A stretch of DNA of 64,000 nt from Streptomyces sp. NBC_00483 (GCF_036013745.1 NZ_CP107880.1:10168001-10232000), one strand, 5' to 3'. Counted from the first letter of the stretch, positions 26,375-35,443 are shown. Notes: generated from the letters alone by a model not told the origin. Numbers and translations: made by a program.

Positions 26375-27747
26375 CGGGCGCCCTTGACGGTGGCGTCCGG
26401 GCCGACGGCCGTGGCCAGGTCCTGGTCATAGGTCTTGGCGGCCTCGCCCACCGAGGCCTGCCCGGTGGTCACGGACTCCATGGCCTTGGTGACGGCGTTG
26501 GAGACCTGCGGGTACTTCGGCAGCGCCGGGCGGAAGTGGGTGTACTTCACGAGGTCGGTGAAGAACTTGTTGGTCGGCGTGGCGTTGAGGTACTTCGGGT
26601 CGGCGGCCACGTCGGTGCGCACGGCGGTCGTGGACTCGATGATGTTCCACTTCACCGAGTTGTCCTTGTCCTTGATCGCCTTGGTGAACTGCCAGGCCAG
26701 ATCGGGGTTCTTGGCCTTCGACGGAATCGACCAGGCCCACCCGCCCGACATGCTGACCTTGCCGGGCGCCTGGCCGTGTTGAGTCGGCATGGCGGCGGAC
26801 TTCATCGTCTTCGCCCAGTCGGGCCACGGGCTCGGGCCGGTCTTCAGCCAGTTGTTGGCCATCCAGGAACCGTCGATGTTGATGGCGAGCTTGCTCTTCG
26901 GCAGCAGCTTCGTACCCACCTCGGTGCCCGCGTTCGGGCCGAGCGCGGTGGACTTGTCCAGGCCCAGGTCCTCGTCGTAGACGCTGTGCACGAACTTCAG
27001 CGCGTCCTGGAAGCCCTGCGAGCCGACGATCCACTTCTTCTTCTTGGCGTCGTACAGGGAGTCACCGGCAGCATCGGTCCCGTACAGCAGCATCTCGAAG
27101 CCCTGCATGGTGGACTGCTCACCACCGGCCTGACCGGTGTAGAGATTCATCGGAATGACGCCCGGGAGCTTCTTCTTCAACGTGCGCGCGGTGTCGAGCA
27201 GCTCCTGCCAACTCTTCGGCTGCCAGGGCGTCTTGATGCCCGCCTTCTTCAACAGCTTCTGGTTGTACCAGATGCCACGGGTGTCGGTGTCGTCCGGGAC
27301 GGCGTACGTCTTGCCGTCGGTGGGGGAGGAGACGGCGTCCTTGGCGGCCTTCGCGAACTTGCTCCAGTCCGACCACTTGGACACGTACTCGTCGAGCGGC
27401 TTGAGATAGCCGCTGGCGATGTCGGAGTTGATCAGCGCGGTGTCCTCGTAGACCAGGTCGGGCGCGGTCGAGGGTGACCGCATCATCAGCTGGATCTTCG
27501 TGTAGTAGTCGTTCTCGGAGGCCGTGACCGGAACGATCTGGACCTTCTTGCCCGGGTGGGCCTTCTCGAACGACTTCTTCATCGAGGCGAGGAATTTCTG
27601 CTGCTTGTGGTCGTTCTGATCCAGGTGCTGCCAGTAGACGACCTTGATCGAGTCGCCACCGGCGGAGGATCCGGAACCACCGCAAGCGGTTGCGGACAAC
27701 GTTGTCGCGATGGTGACCGCGAGGGCGGCGAAAAGCTTCTTGCGCAA
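26371..27747 (-). CDS. Sugar-binding lipoprotein of the mannoside ABC system
   Basis: A 458-residue extracellular solute-binding protein with a Sec lipoprotein signal: basic MRKKLF, a hydrophobic stretch and lipobox ATAC at about Cys22. The mature domain has typical SBP features (VVYWQHLDQND, APDLVYEDTAL, INIDGSWMANNW). It is the first gene of the operon and delivers the sugar to the two permeases. A palindrome GACAACGTTGTC lies inside the signal-peptide codons (27695-27706), encoded with the rare codons ACA and TTG, which suggests an embedded operator. Confidence 0.93.
   Translation of the reverse strand: MRKKLFAALAVTIATTLSATACGGSGSSAGGDSIKVVYWQHLDQNDHKQQKFLASMKKSFEKAHPGKKVQIVPVTASENDYYTKIQLMMRSPSTAPDLVYEDTALINSDIASGYLKPLDEYVSKWSDWSKFAKAAKDAVSSPTDGKTYAVPDDTDTRGIWYNQKLLKKAGIKTPWQPKSWQELLDTARTLKKKLPGVIPMNLYTGQAGGEQSTMQGFEMLLYGTDAAGDSLYDAKKKKWIVGSQGFQDALKFVHSVYDEDLGLDKSTALGPNAGTEVGTKLLPKSKLAINIDGSWMANNWLKTGPSPWPDWAKTMKSAAMPTQHGQAPGKVSMSGGWAWSIPSKAKNPDLAWQFTKAIKDKDNSVKWNIIESTTAVRTDVAADPKYLNATPTNKFFTDLVKYTHFRPALPKYPQVSNAVTKAMESVTTGQASVGEAAKTYDQDLATAVGPDATVKGAR
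27695..27706. promoter_or_regulatory. Perfect 12-bp palindrome inside a signal-peptide coding region
   Basis: GACAACGTTGTC, identical to 35-46, about 40 bases into the binding-protein gene. Its location next to the start codon would suit a roadblock repressor site. Binding by a LacI-family protein is inferred only from the central CG palindrome. Confidence 0.4.
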
Positions 27748-27892
27748 GGGGTTCCTCCAGGAGGTGGCGGCTCGGCACCCGAAGACGGGCGCTCAACTGC
27801 AGGCGGTACCAGAGGTGTTGCGATGCACCGGTCGGGTGGCGATGCGGAAGCCACCGACGATGCGGGCGTTGTGCGTGATGCGTTGGCGATTA

Positions 27893-27917
27893 CCTAAATC
27901 CAATGGATGGACTAAGT
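27893..27917. promoter_or_regulatory. AT-rich imperfect inverted repeat, candidate ROK operator
   Basis: In the divergent gap between the mannoside ABC operon and the ROK gene, TAAATCCA and TGGACTAA form an imperfect inverted repeat (6 of 8) around ATGGA, with a smaller TCCA-A-TGGA palindrome inside. It is the most AT-rich part of the gap and probably overlaps the promoters. Confidence 0.45.
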
Positions 27918-28012
27918 CAACGCCTGCTGCATAATCTCGACGCCGAAACCCGGTGCGCCGGCCACGAGTTGGCGGGAGTGCCGGGGCGGACTTGCCCGAA
28001 GGGAGGAACGCC

Positions 28013-29254
28013 ATGGCGCGCAGCGGCACCAACCTGCCCAGGGTCGGCGGCTACAACCAGGCCGTCGTCCTGGCCGCCATCCGCACCAAAGGGCCGGTGA
28101 GCCGCGTCGAGTTGGGCCCACTGACCGGACTCACCAACCAGACGGTGTCCAACGTCGTACGCAGACTGCTCGACGAGGGCCTGATCGCCGAGTCGGGCCA
28201 CGCACCCTCCAGCGGCGGCAAACGCCGCACCCTGCTCACCCCGCGAGCCGACGGCGCCTACGCCCTCGGGGTGCACCTCGACCCGGACGCCGCCGTGATC
28301 GTCCTCGTGGACCTCGCCGGATCGATATTGCTCAGCCGCCGCTTCGCACTGCCACGCCCCAGCGATCCCGCCGAGGTGGTCGACCGGGTGGCGCGTGCGG
28401 CGCTGCGGCTGCCGGAGCGCGCCGCGATCGACCGCAGCCGGCTCCTGGGCCTGGGCATCGCGGCGCCGGGCCCCATCGACGCGGAGACGGGCGCGGTCGT
28501 GGACCCGCCCAACTTCGACGGCTGGCGGCGCGTACCCCTGCTCGACATGTTCGCGCAGACGACGGGCATGCCGGTCGCGATGGACAACGACGCGACGGCC
28601 GCGGCGATCGGCGAGCGCTGGATCGGCGGCGAGAAACGCGCGGACGGCTTCCTCTACCTGTACATGGGCGCGGGGATCGGCGCGGGCGTCATGCTGGGCG
28701 GTCATGTGCTGCGCGGTGATTCGGGCAACGCGGGCGAGATCGGCCACGCCCAGACCGAGCCGGGTGGCCGCCGCTGCGACTGCGGTAGTGACGGTTGCCT
28801 GGGCCCGTACTGCAACCCCGCCGCGCTGGTCGAGGACCTGTTCACCCGACACGGAGGTACGGCTGCACGCCGGATCGGCCTGAGTGGTGTCCCTGGTGCG
28901 GTACGCGCCGACTGGAAGCTGTTACGGCGCGCGGCGGGCGCGGGGGACGAAGCGGCGCTCGATGTGGTGCGCCTGGCGGGGCGTCGGATGGGGCAGGCGG
29001 TGCGAGGGGCGGTGGCGCTGCTCGACGTGAGCCGGGTGGTACTGGGCGGCGAGGCGCTCGTCGGGGTGGAACAGGTGCTGGGCGAGGAGATCGACAAGGC
29101 GATCAATACGACGTCGGTGGCTCGTGCGTTGGGTGGTGTGGTGGTGGAGCCGAGTCTGATTGGTGAGACAGCGGGGGCAGTAGGGGCGGCGTCGCTTGTG
29201 CTGTATGGGCGTTACGCGCCGGGGTGGGGGATGTTGACAGAGGTGTCGGGGTGA
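28013..29254 (+). CDS. ROK-family transcriptional regulator
   Basis: A 413-residue regulator: winged HTH (residues 15-75, TNQTVSNVVRRLLDEGL) followed by a sugar-kinase-like ROK domain. The ROK signatures are visible: DNDATAAAIGE, GAGIGAGVMLGG, and the zinc-binding CDCGSDGCLGPYCN. ATG 28013 has GGGAGG seven bases upstream. It is divergent from the mannoside ABC/GH38 operon and is its probable repressor, relieved by a sugar or sugar phosphate. Confidence 0.94.
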   Translation: MARSGTNLPRVGGYNQAVVLAAIRTKGPVSRVELGPLTGLTNQTVSNVVRRLLDEGLIAESGHAPSSGGKRRTLLTPRADGAYALGVHLDPDAAVIVLVDLAGSILLSRRFALPRPSDPAEVVDRVARAALRLPERAAIDRSRLLGLGIAAPGPIDAETGAVVDPPNFDGWRRVPLLDMFAQTTGMPVAMDNDATAAAIGERWIGGEKRADGFLYLYMGAGIGAGVMLGGHVLRGDSGNAGEIGHAQTEPGGRRCDCGSDGCLGPYCNPAALVEDLFTRHGGTAARRIGLSGVPGAVRADWKLLRRAAGAGDEAALDVVRLAGRRMGQAVRGAVALLDVSRVVLGGEALVGVEQVLGEEIDKAINTTSVARALGGVVVEPSLIGETAGAVGAASLVLYGRYAPGWGMLTEVSG

Positions 29255-29379
29255 GGGGGCGCTTGTACGCGGGGGAGCGGCGCTCCGGCGCGGGATGCCG
29301 CCCACGGAACGTCCCTCGCTGCCACCGGCACCGGCACCGGCGGCGCCCGCCTCGGTCACGGGGATGGCAGTCTGCCTGT

Positions 29380-29428
29380 CACCGGCCGCGACCGCCTGCC
29401 TGTCATCGGCCGGCGGTCGCGGCCGGTG
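29380..29428. terminator. Bidirectional hairpin between convergent genes
   Basis: A perfect 16-bp stem (CACCGGCCGCGACCGC at 29380-29395 with 29413-29428), 17-base loop. It includes the last codons of the DUF3291 gene and separates it from the ROK gene. Confidence 0.6.
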
Positions 29429-29873
29429 CCGGATAGGGGGCGCGGAAGGTGAACGCCTCGGGCCCCGGACCGTGTTGACGGATCTGCGCGACCCGCTCCA
29501 TCGCCTCGGCGGCGCTCGGCCGATGGCCGGCCGGCACCCACCACAGGGCCTGGTATGCCTCGGCCATGCGTTGGAACCACTCGCGGCGGCGGCTCAGCAC
29601 CCGTAGGTGGTCGCTGTGGTAGGTGAACGCGCGCAGTGCCTCGACCGACTCCCAGACGGAGCAGTTGATGATGACCATGTCGTCGTCGCTGTCGGGCCGG
29701 AGGTCGGTGGCGTCCTCCCCTTCGTCGCCGACCATGCGCCAGACGAATCCGGGGCTGCCGTCGGCGAGCGCGTTGATCTCGGGGAGCTGTGCGACGAAGT
29801 CGGCGAGCTCGGGTCCGGTCAGCGGGGCGACGAGGCGGCCGATGTTGACCTGTGCGAGGTGGAAGTCGGTCAT
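29403..29873 (-). CDS. DUF3291 domain protein
   Basis: A 156-residue soluble protein matching the DUF3291 pattern: starts FHLAQVNIGRL, central PGFVWR and INCSVWESVEALRAFTYHSDHLRV, then RREWFQ and LWWVPAGHRPS. The fold is a ferredoxin-like dimeric barrel resembling monooxygenase/heme-degrading proteins, but no function is established. It lies 55 bases downstream of the HTH regulator gene, with its own promoter-like TTGACT and an inverted repeat in the gap. Confidence 0.85.
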   Translation of the reverse strand: MTDFHLAQVNIGRLVAPLTGPELADFVAQLPEINALADGSPGFVWRMVGDEGEDATDLRPDSDDDMVIINCSVWESVEALRAFTYHSDHLRVLSRRREWFQRMAEAYQALWWVPAGHRPSAAEAMERVAQIRQHGPGPEAFTFRAPYPAPAATAGR

Positions 29874-29895
29874 GGGCTCAGCATGGCCGAGCCCG

Positions 29896-29927
29896 TTTCT
29901 ATAGTCAACACTCGCTTGTTTTAGAAA
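29896..29927. promoter_or_regulatory. AT-rich inverted repeat before the DUF3291 gene
   Basis: TTTCTA (29896-29901) and TAGAAA (29922-29927) flank a segment containing TTGACTATAGAA read on the minus strand. It is the only AT-rich stretch nearby and fits an operator/promoter for the DUF3291 gene. Confidence 0.45.
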
Positions 29928-29928
29928 T

Positions 29929-30588
29929 TCACCCGGATTCGCGAGCGGAATCCTGCTCGGAGTTCCGGCGGAGCGCCACGCAGCAGCCGCCCGGGCGCGG
30001 ATCCATCGCCGGCGACCACGCCGCGGGTGCGAGTCCCTCCAGAAGTGCGAGATTCATCCCGCAAATGAGGGCGGGGAACTCCTCGGCCAACGAGTGGAAG
30101 GGGCAGTTGCGCAGCCGCAACGTCTCCTCGTCCCAATAGGGTTGATAACCGCGCTCGCTCAGCACGTCGACCAGATCGTCGGCGGCCACGTCGGGCTGCG
30201 CCGCCCCCGCGGACCGAGCGGCCTCCTGCAACTCCCGGTCCAGGCCCGCGTTTTCCACGGTCGAGGCGAGCAGATGACTGACGGAATCGTAGGACCGGGG
30301 CGGGAGGGACACGGCGTGCTCGCCCTCCCCGCGCCGGTACACCTTCGCCGGCCGCCCCGCTCCTGGACCGGTGCGCCCGGACAGCCGCCGCGACGACGGG
30401 ACGAGCAGCCCCGCCTCGACCAGCTTGTCCAAGTGGAACGCGGCAAGCGACCGCGAGACACCGACCGCCTCCGCGGCCGCGTCACGTCCTACGTCGTCCG
30501 GTTGGGCGGCGACGTAGCGGTAGAGGCGACGGCGTACGGGGTCGCTCAGCGCGCCCACTGCTGCGAATGCGGAATCGTCATTGGTCAC
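29929..30588 (-). CDS. ArsR/DeoR-like HTH regulator with C-terminal cysteine cluster (SufR-like)
   Basis: A 219-residue regulator starting at GTG. Residues 8-75 form a winged HTH (SRSLAAFHLDKLVEAGLL). The C-terminal half has NCPFHSLAEEFPALIC (C-x13-C), then a GGCCVAL pair, close to the four-cysteine pattern of SufR-type Fe-S sensing repressors. It may sense iron-sulfur or redox state and control the downstream DUF3291 gene. The cofactor is an inference from the Cys spacing. Confidence 0.8.
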   Translation of the reverse strand: MTNDDSAFAAVGALSDPVRRRLYRYVAAQPDDVGRDAAAEAVGVSRSLAAFHLDKLVEAGLLVPSSRRLSGRTGPGAGRPAKVYRRGEGEHAVSLPPRSYDSVSHLLASTVENAGLDRELQEAARSAGAAQPDVAADDLVDVLSERGYQPYWDEETLRLRNCPFHSLAEEFPALICGMNLALLEGLAPAAWSPAMDPRPGGCCVALRRNSEQDSARESG

Positions 30589-30691
30589 GCGTCGAGTCTA
30601 TGACCAACGAGGGCCCTCGATAGAGCGCGAGGCGCGAGGCGCGAGGCATGCGGCGCGAGGCGTGCGGCGCGCGGTCGGGTCCGCTGCGTCC

Positions 30692-32290
30692 TCAACACAC
30701 CGCGAGGCCCGGCACCGGCTGATCGTTCTTCCCGCCGGTGAGATACACATCGCTGACGAACACCCCGGAGTTGCCGCTGTCGTCATCGGTCTTCGCCCAC
30801 CACACGTTCGTCCACTCCCCGTGGGTCTCCCGCTGCGGCCGCTTGGCCTGGCAGTAGAAGTAGTTGGTGCCCGGGCGGATGGTGCCGACGGGGCGGTGCT
30901 GGGAGTCGTACGAGGTGGCGGAGCGCCACACGCGGCAGTTGGACCTGCCGCCGCCGATGTGTGTGCAGGCGGGGGAGGGGGTGGCACTCGCGGAGACGCT
31001 GGGAGCGGCGCTCGTGGAGGCGCTGGGGGTGACGGTCGCGGGAGGCGTTGCCGACGGGGTACCGGACGGCGGGTCGGAAGGCGAATGTGACGGCGGCGTC
31101 GGCGACTTGGAGCGATCTGCGGCGACGGTCCCCGCCGCACTTCCGCTCCCCTCGTCGTCGCCCTGGCTGGTCACGAGGTACGTGGCGCCGGCCCCGACGA
31201 GCAGCGCCGCGGCGACCGCGACGGCGACGGTGCCGCGTCGCCGAGTGTCGCCACGCTGCGCGCTGACGGTCTCCGCGCCGGCCGGTCCGGGGTGTCGCGG
31301 TGGAGCGGCCATGGGGGATGCCCCGGCGGCGAAGGCATGGGGACCAGGTCTGGGCACCTGCTGCTCTGCCTGTGTCTCTGTCCCTACCTCGGGCCGGCGC
31401 AGCCGCATGGTGTCGGGGGATCGGGGTGGCAGCGGCTCACCCGCGGCCGTGGCTCTCAACAACTGCGCGGCCCGCACGGCGTCGGCCCGCAGCGCCGGAT
31501 CCTTGTCCAACAGCTCGGCCAGCGCGGGCGCCAGAGGCCCGGCTCGCCGCGGCTCGGGCAGCGGTTCCGTCACTATCGCCGTGATCGTCGACCACGTGGA
31601 GGTCCGCCGGAACGGCGGCGCACCCTCGACGGCCGAGTACAACGAGGCACCCAGCGCCCACACATCCGTGGCGGGCCCCACGTCGCCGCCGCGAGCCTGC
31701 TCGGGCGCGAGGTAGTCCAGCGAACCCACCAGCTCGCCACTGCGCGTGATCCGTGTGGCGGCGCCATCATCCGGCTCCTGGAGCGCGGCGATCCCGAAGT
31801 CGGTGAGCACGACCCGGCCACCGTGCTCGAGCAGAATGTTGCTGGGCTTGACGTCCCGGTGCCACACCCCGGCCCGGTGCGCGGCCGCGAGCGCGTCCGA
31901 CACCTCGGCGCCGATACGAGCCGCCTCCACGGGATCGAGGGGGCCACGCCGCTGCAACAGTCCCTGGAGCGACTCGCCGTCCACCAACTCCATCACGATC
32001 ACCGGACGGCCCTCGTGCTCGACGACGTCGTGCACGGCGACCACACCGTGGTGGCGTACCCGCGCGGCCGCCCGCGCCTCGCGCTCCATCCGCAACCGCT
32101 GCTCGGTAGGATCAGGCCCGTCGGCGCCGTCGAACGACCGAAGCTCCTTGACGGCGACCTCGCGCCCCAGCCGCTCGTCGACGGCCCGCCAGACGGTCCC
32201 CATCCCGCCACTGCCGAGCCGCCCGACGACGCGATAACGCCCGGCGATCACCCGTCCGTGCCCCGCGCCGCTCGCACGCTCGTCCCCCAT
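30692..32290 (-). CDS. Membrane Ser/Thr protein kinase with SH3-like sensor tail
   Basis: A 532-residue Hanks-type kinase. It has a glycine loop (GRLGSGGMGTVWRA), K48 in VAVKEL, the catalytic HRDVKPSN (D146) and DFG (D164). A Pro-rich linker leads to one membrane helix near residue 350-370, then a Ser/Thr/Pro-rich stalk. The extracellular tail of about 90 residues contains four cysteines (CTHIGG, NCRVW, YFYCQ, LAVC) and is probably SH3b-like. There are no PASTA repeats. ATG 32290 follows GGAG. The ligand and substrate are unknown. Confidence 0.92.
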   Translation of the reverse strand: MGDERASGAGHGRVIAGRYRVVGRLGSGGMGTVWRAVDERLGREVAVKELRSFDGADGPDPTEQRLRMEREARAAARVRHHGVVAVHDVVEHEGRPVIVMELVDGESLQGLLQRRGPLDPVEAARIGAEVSDALAAAHRAGVWHRDVKPSNILLEHGGRVVLTDFGIAALQEPDDGAATRITRSGELVGSLDYLAPEQARGGDVGPATDVWALGASLYSAVEGAPPFRRTSTWSTITAIVTEPLPEPRRAGPLAPALAELLDKDPALRADAVRAAQLLRATAAGEPLPPRSPDTMRLRRPEVGTETQAEQQVPRPGPHAFAAGASPMAAPPRHPGPAGAETVSAQRGDTRRRGTVAVAVAAALLVGAGATYLVTSQGDDEGSGSAAGTVAADRSKSPTPPSHSPSDPPSGTPSATPPATVTPSASTSAAPSVSASATPSPACTHIGGGRSNCRVWRSATSYDSQHRPVGTIRPGTNYFYCQAKRPQRETHGEWTNVWWAKTDDDSGNSGVFVSDVYLTGGKNDQPVPGLAVC

Positions 32291-32570
32291 GGCCCGCACT
32301 CCACCCGTCTCCTGTCGGCCCTTCAGGTTCCTGCCGAACCTTGAAGCCTGGGCAATCTCACCACCACCGTAGACACCACGGACCCCGATGAGTACGCCGG
32401 CCCGTATCGGCCCCGCGATTCAACCAGGAGGATGAGGGGACCGCCTCCGTCGCCTCGGCGGTGGCGGGACGTGGTTGTGGGCCGCTGGGAACGTCAGGGT
32501 GACCACTGCCCGTTGGGCTGCTTGTTCCTTCAGGTCGGTCGGTCAGGACCCGGGGCGCGGGCCACCGGCC

Positions 32571-32891
32571 TCATGCATCGCTGTCCGGTCGGCCGTCCTC
32601 GGCCTGAGCGGCCTGCCTTCTGGCGAGTTCGGCCTCGTAGCGGCGTACGCGCTCGGCCAGCGGCAGCGGCGCCTCGTCCAGACCGGTGGTCGACCCACTG
32701 GCCATCCGGGCGCACACGCCCCGGCACGCGAGCGTCGGTCCCTCATCGCCGCGCGAGACGACGAAGGCGTCCGCGGTCGGCGTGGTCCGGTAGTCCGTGC
32801 CGCAGATGACACAGGTCAGACCGAAGAGTGCCTCTTCGGTCGGTGTCGAGCGACCGCTGCGACGGCTGGAAATCGAGGATTGCGAATACAT
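32571..32891 (-). CDS. Hypothetical small protein with CxxC motif
   Basis: A 106-residue cytoplasmic protein. A Ser-rich start is followed by FGLTCVICGTDY (CxxC) and LACRGVCARM, together a possible four-cysteine zinc site, then a charged helix ending QAAQAEDGRPDSDA. ATG 32891 has GGAAGA upstream; a 34-residue N-terminal extension is open but unlikely. No family is recognised. Gaps of about 280-300 bp on either side hold no other gene. Confidence 0.62.
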   Translation of the reverse strand: MYSQSSISSRRSGRSTPTEEALFGLTCVICGTDYRTTPTADAFVVSRGDEGPTLACRGVCARMASGSTTGLDEAPLPLAERVRRYEAELARRQAAQAEDGRPDSDA

Positions 32892-33193
32892 CGGTCTTCC
32901 GTCCTCGGGAGCCGGCGGGCTCCCCGGCTTGCCATTCCCCGAGAGCGACACCGAAAAGGGCGACGGCATGCGAGACACACCCGGTACTCGCACCGTACTC
33001 CGCCGCGTGCCGGGCCCGTGGGCAGAGCCAGATCGGGCCGAAAGTCAGAGGGCATCGAGGCGGAGCGCTTCCTTGGGAACACGTTCCGTTCAGTTCATCG
33101 GACTACATCAACCCGGTTACGGAAGTCTCGTACTGTTTTAGTGATCAAGGCCGGGGGGTTGGCGTGAAGGCCTGACGGTGATGAGGGGGCCGG

Positions 33194-34620
33194 ATGGGCG
33201 CTGAGCGGGAGTAGTTCGGGGCGGTGCTGCGGGAATTCCGGCCGGCCGCGTCGCTGACCATGGAGGGCCTGGCGGAGGCCTCGGGCGTCAGCGTCCGCGG
33301 CATCGGTGACCTGGAGCGGGGACGGAAGGCCGCGCCGCAACGGCGTACCGTGGCCGCGCTCGCCGACAGCCTCGGACCGAGCGGGGCGGACCGGGACCGG
33401 CTCCTGGAGGTCGCCCGCGGCGATCGCGGCACCGGATACAGCCCCACGGGCGTACGGTCGTTCCCCCGCGGCATCGACGACTTCGTCGGACGCGAACAGG
33501 AACTCGCCCAGCTCACGAAACTCGCGGAGCGCGTCGCCTCGCAGGGCCTGGCCGAGGTGACCAGCGGACCGTGGAGCGCGCGGTCCCACCCGGTGGCGGT
33601 CGCGGTGTCCGGCCCACCGGGAACGGGCAAGACGACGCTCGCCCTCCACGCCGCACGGGACCTCGCGGACCGGTTCCCGGACGGGCAGCTGGTAGTGGAC
33701 CTGCGCGGCATGGACGAAGCGCCGCCGGACCCCGCCGAGTTGATGCTCGGCGTCCTCAAGGCGCTCCAGGTCGCCGACCGGGACCTCGCGAAGGCCGGCC
33801 CCCAGGGACACGCCGGACTGTACCGTCGCCTGCTGGCCGACCAGCGGGTCCTGCTGGTCCTCGACAACGCCCGGGACGAGGCCCAGATGCGCCCGCTGTT
33901 GCCGGGCGCCGGAGCGGGCATGGTCGTGGTGACGAGCCGGCGCATGCTCACGGGCCTGGAGAGCGTGCACCGCATTCCGTTGGGCGAACTGAGTCCCGAC
34001 GAGGCGGCCGCGTTCCTGACCACGCTCGTCGGACCGGAGCGGGCGCAGGCCGATCCGGCCGCTCTAGCCGACGTCGCCCGGTGCTGCAGGCATCTTCGGT
34101 TGGCGCTGCGCGTGGCGGCCGCCTTCCACCTGTCCTACCGTCAGCTCACCCCGGCGGGCGCCGGCCTCTTCCGCCGCTTCTCCCTCGTTCCGGGCCCGGA
34201 CACCGGTGCCCCGCCCGCGGCCCGACTGACCGGACAGCACCTGTACGACGCCGAGGACACCCCCGAGGAACTGGTGGAGGCAGGGCTGCTCGGCACCGAC
34301 CGGGACCGCTAGCGCCTGCACGATCTCTTGTGCCTGTTCGCTCGTGATCGTTTTGGGGTTGGTTGGAACCGGTCCACGGCGTCCCGGCTGCCGGTTGGTG
34401 CGGCGCTGTGGGCCTGTCCTCGGCCGGCAGTGCGCTGGAGTGGCTGAGGGCCGGGAGTGCCGACTGGCTGGCCGTCTTCCGTGCTGCCGTGGCGGCTGGT
34501 CGGCACGCCGCTGTGGTGGGGGTGGCTGGGGTGTTGTGCTGGTTTTTTGGTCGGTGGTTGTTCTGGGGGTGCTGGTCCGGGGTCTTTGTCAGGGTCGGGT
34601 GGGTGGTGGGTGGTGGGTGG
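33194..34620 (+). pseudogene. Decayed AfsR-like STAND regulator (XRE + NB-ARC + TPR remnants)
   Basis: The frame starts ATG 33194 (MGAERE) and hits TAG at 33212 where family members carry a charged residue. It then continues FGAVLREFRPAASLTMEG, an XRE HTH, a P-loop (SGPPGTGKTT) and LLVLDNARDEAQ. A second TAG at 34310 interrupts the conserved DRYRLHDLLRLFA block, and reading continues RLHDLLCLFARDRFG. The C-terminal helical part (ALEWLRAGSADWLAVFRAA) survives only in another frame. The region after CRHLRLALRVAA also looks internally deleted. It would have been a signal-transduction ATPase regulator. Confidence 0.85.
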
Positions 34621-34635
34621 TGGGTTTCTGGGGGT
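34597..34635 (+). repeat. G-run repeat with G-quadruplex potential
   Basis: Five GGG runs separated by T or TGGT, followed by GGGGG, lie within 40 bases inside a strongly G/T-biased stretch (about 34500-34790) between the STAND pseudogene and the secreted-protein gene. Confidence 0.55.
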
Positions 34636-34813
34636 GATTCTTTTGGTTGTGTGTGTGGGAGGTTCGGGTGGGGCTGGGAATTGTGTGGTGGGGGGTCTTT
34701 TGTTGGGTTGTGTGGGTGTTGCTGGGTGTGTTGTTGTGGTTGCGGGGTGTGTGTGGTGTTTGCAGGGTGGCGGGGTGTAGTGCTCGTCAACTGCAATCGC
34801 GAAAAGGTGGGTT

Positions 34814-35443
34814 ATGCGTTTTTCCCGGAAAGTCGGTGTCTTGGGGTCCACCGTGTTGTGTGGTGCGCTCGCGTTGGGTGTGGCCGGTCCGGCCGGTCCG
34901 GCGTTCTCGTCGGTGATGGATTCGCGGGCCGGTGGTGTGTCCGGTGCGTCGGTTGCTCCGGTTCCGGGGGCGGATGCGCTGGCGAAGCAGAATGCGGCGC
35001 TGGCGGGGGCGGGCGCGGTCCTGCAGCCGGTGACCGGCCTTGTTGCCGGTGTGCTGAAGGCGCCCGGCGGGAAGCTGTCCAAGGAGGAGGCCGCCGGGCA
35101 TGCGGCCGGCGTGAAGAAGGCGCTGGACGGTCTGACGGCCGGTGCGAAGGCGGCGGCTGACAAGGCGGGTGCGCCGGGTGCCCGCGGGCAGGCCCCGGGC
35201 GCCGAGCTTGTCGCGAAGGCGGCGGCGGACCTGCAGGCCAAGGTGGACGCTTTGGTGAAGGCGTCGGCTGCGGGGGATGCGAAGGCGACGGCTGCGGCGC
35301 TGCAGGCGACGTTGACCGGGACGGTGAATGTGGTGGTTGCGATCGTGCTCGGTGGTGATCTGCCGGCGCCGGACCTGAAGGGTCTGCCGAAGCTGCCGTC
35401 GCTGCCGGGTGTGTCGCCGGCGCAGACGCTGCCGTCGTTGTAG
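34814..35443 (+). CDS. Secreted Ala-rich protein of unknown function
   Basis: A 209-residue exported protein. The signal peptide is MRFSRKVGVLGSTVLCGALA with probable cleavage after GPAFS. The mature part is helical and Ala/Lys-rich (KLSKEEAAGHAAGVKKALDG, AAADLQAKVDALVKASAAG) and ends in a Pro/Leu-rich tail LPKLPSLPGVSPAQTLPSL. AAAGGTGGG precedes the ATG. A 15-bp stem terminator follows the stop. No catalytic motif is seen; a cell-wall or spore-surface role is possible. Confidence 0.75.
   Translation: MRFSRKVGVLGSTVLCGALALGVAGPAGPAFSSVMDSRAGGVSGASVAPVPGADALAKQNAALAGAGAVLQPVTGLVAGVLKAPGGKLSKEEAAGHAAGVKKALDGLTAGAKAAADKAGAPGARGQAPGAELVAKAAADLQAKVDALVKASAAGDAKATAAALQATLTGTVNVVVAIVLGGDLPAPDLKGLPKLPSLPGVSPAQTLPSL

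Noticed and set aside
34814..35443. Chaplin or rodlin
   Set aside because: No chaplin repeat or paired cysteines; only a generic Ala-rich secreted protein.
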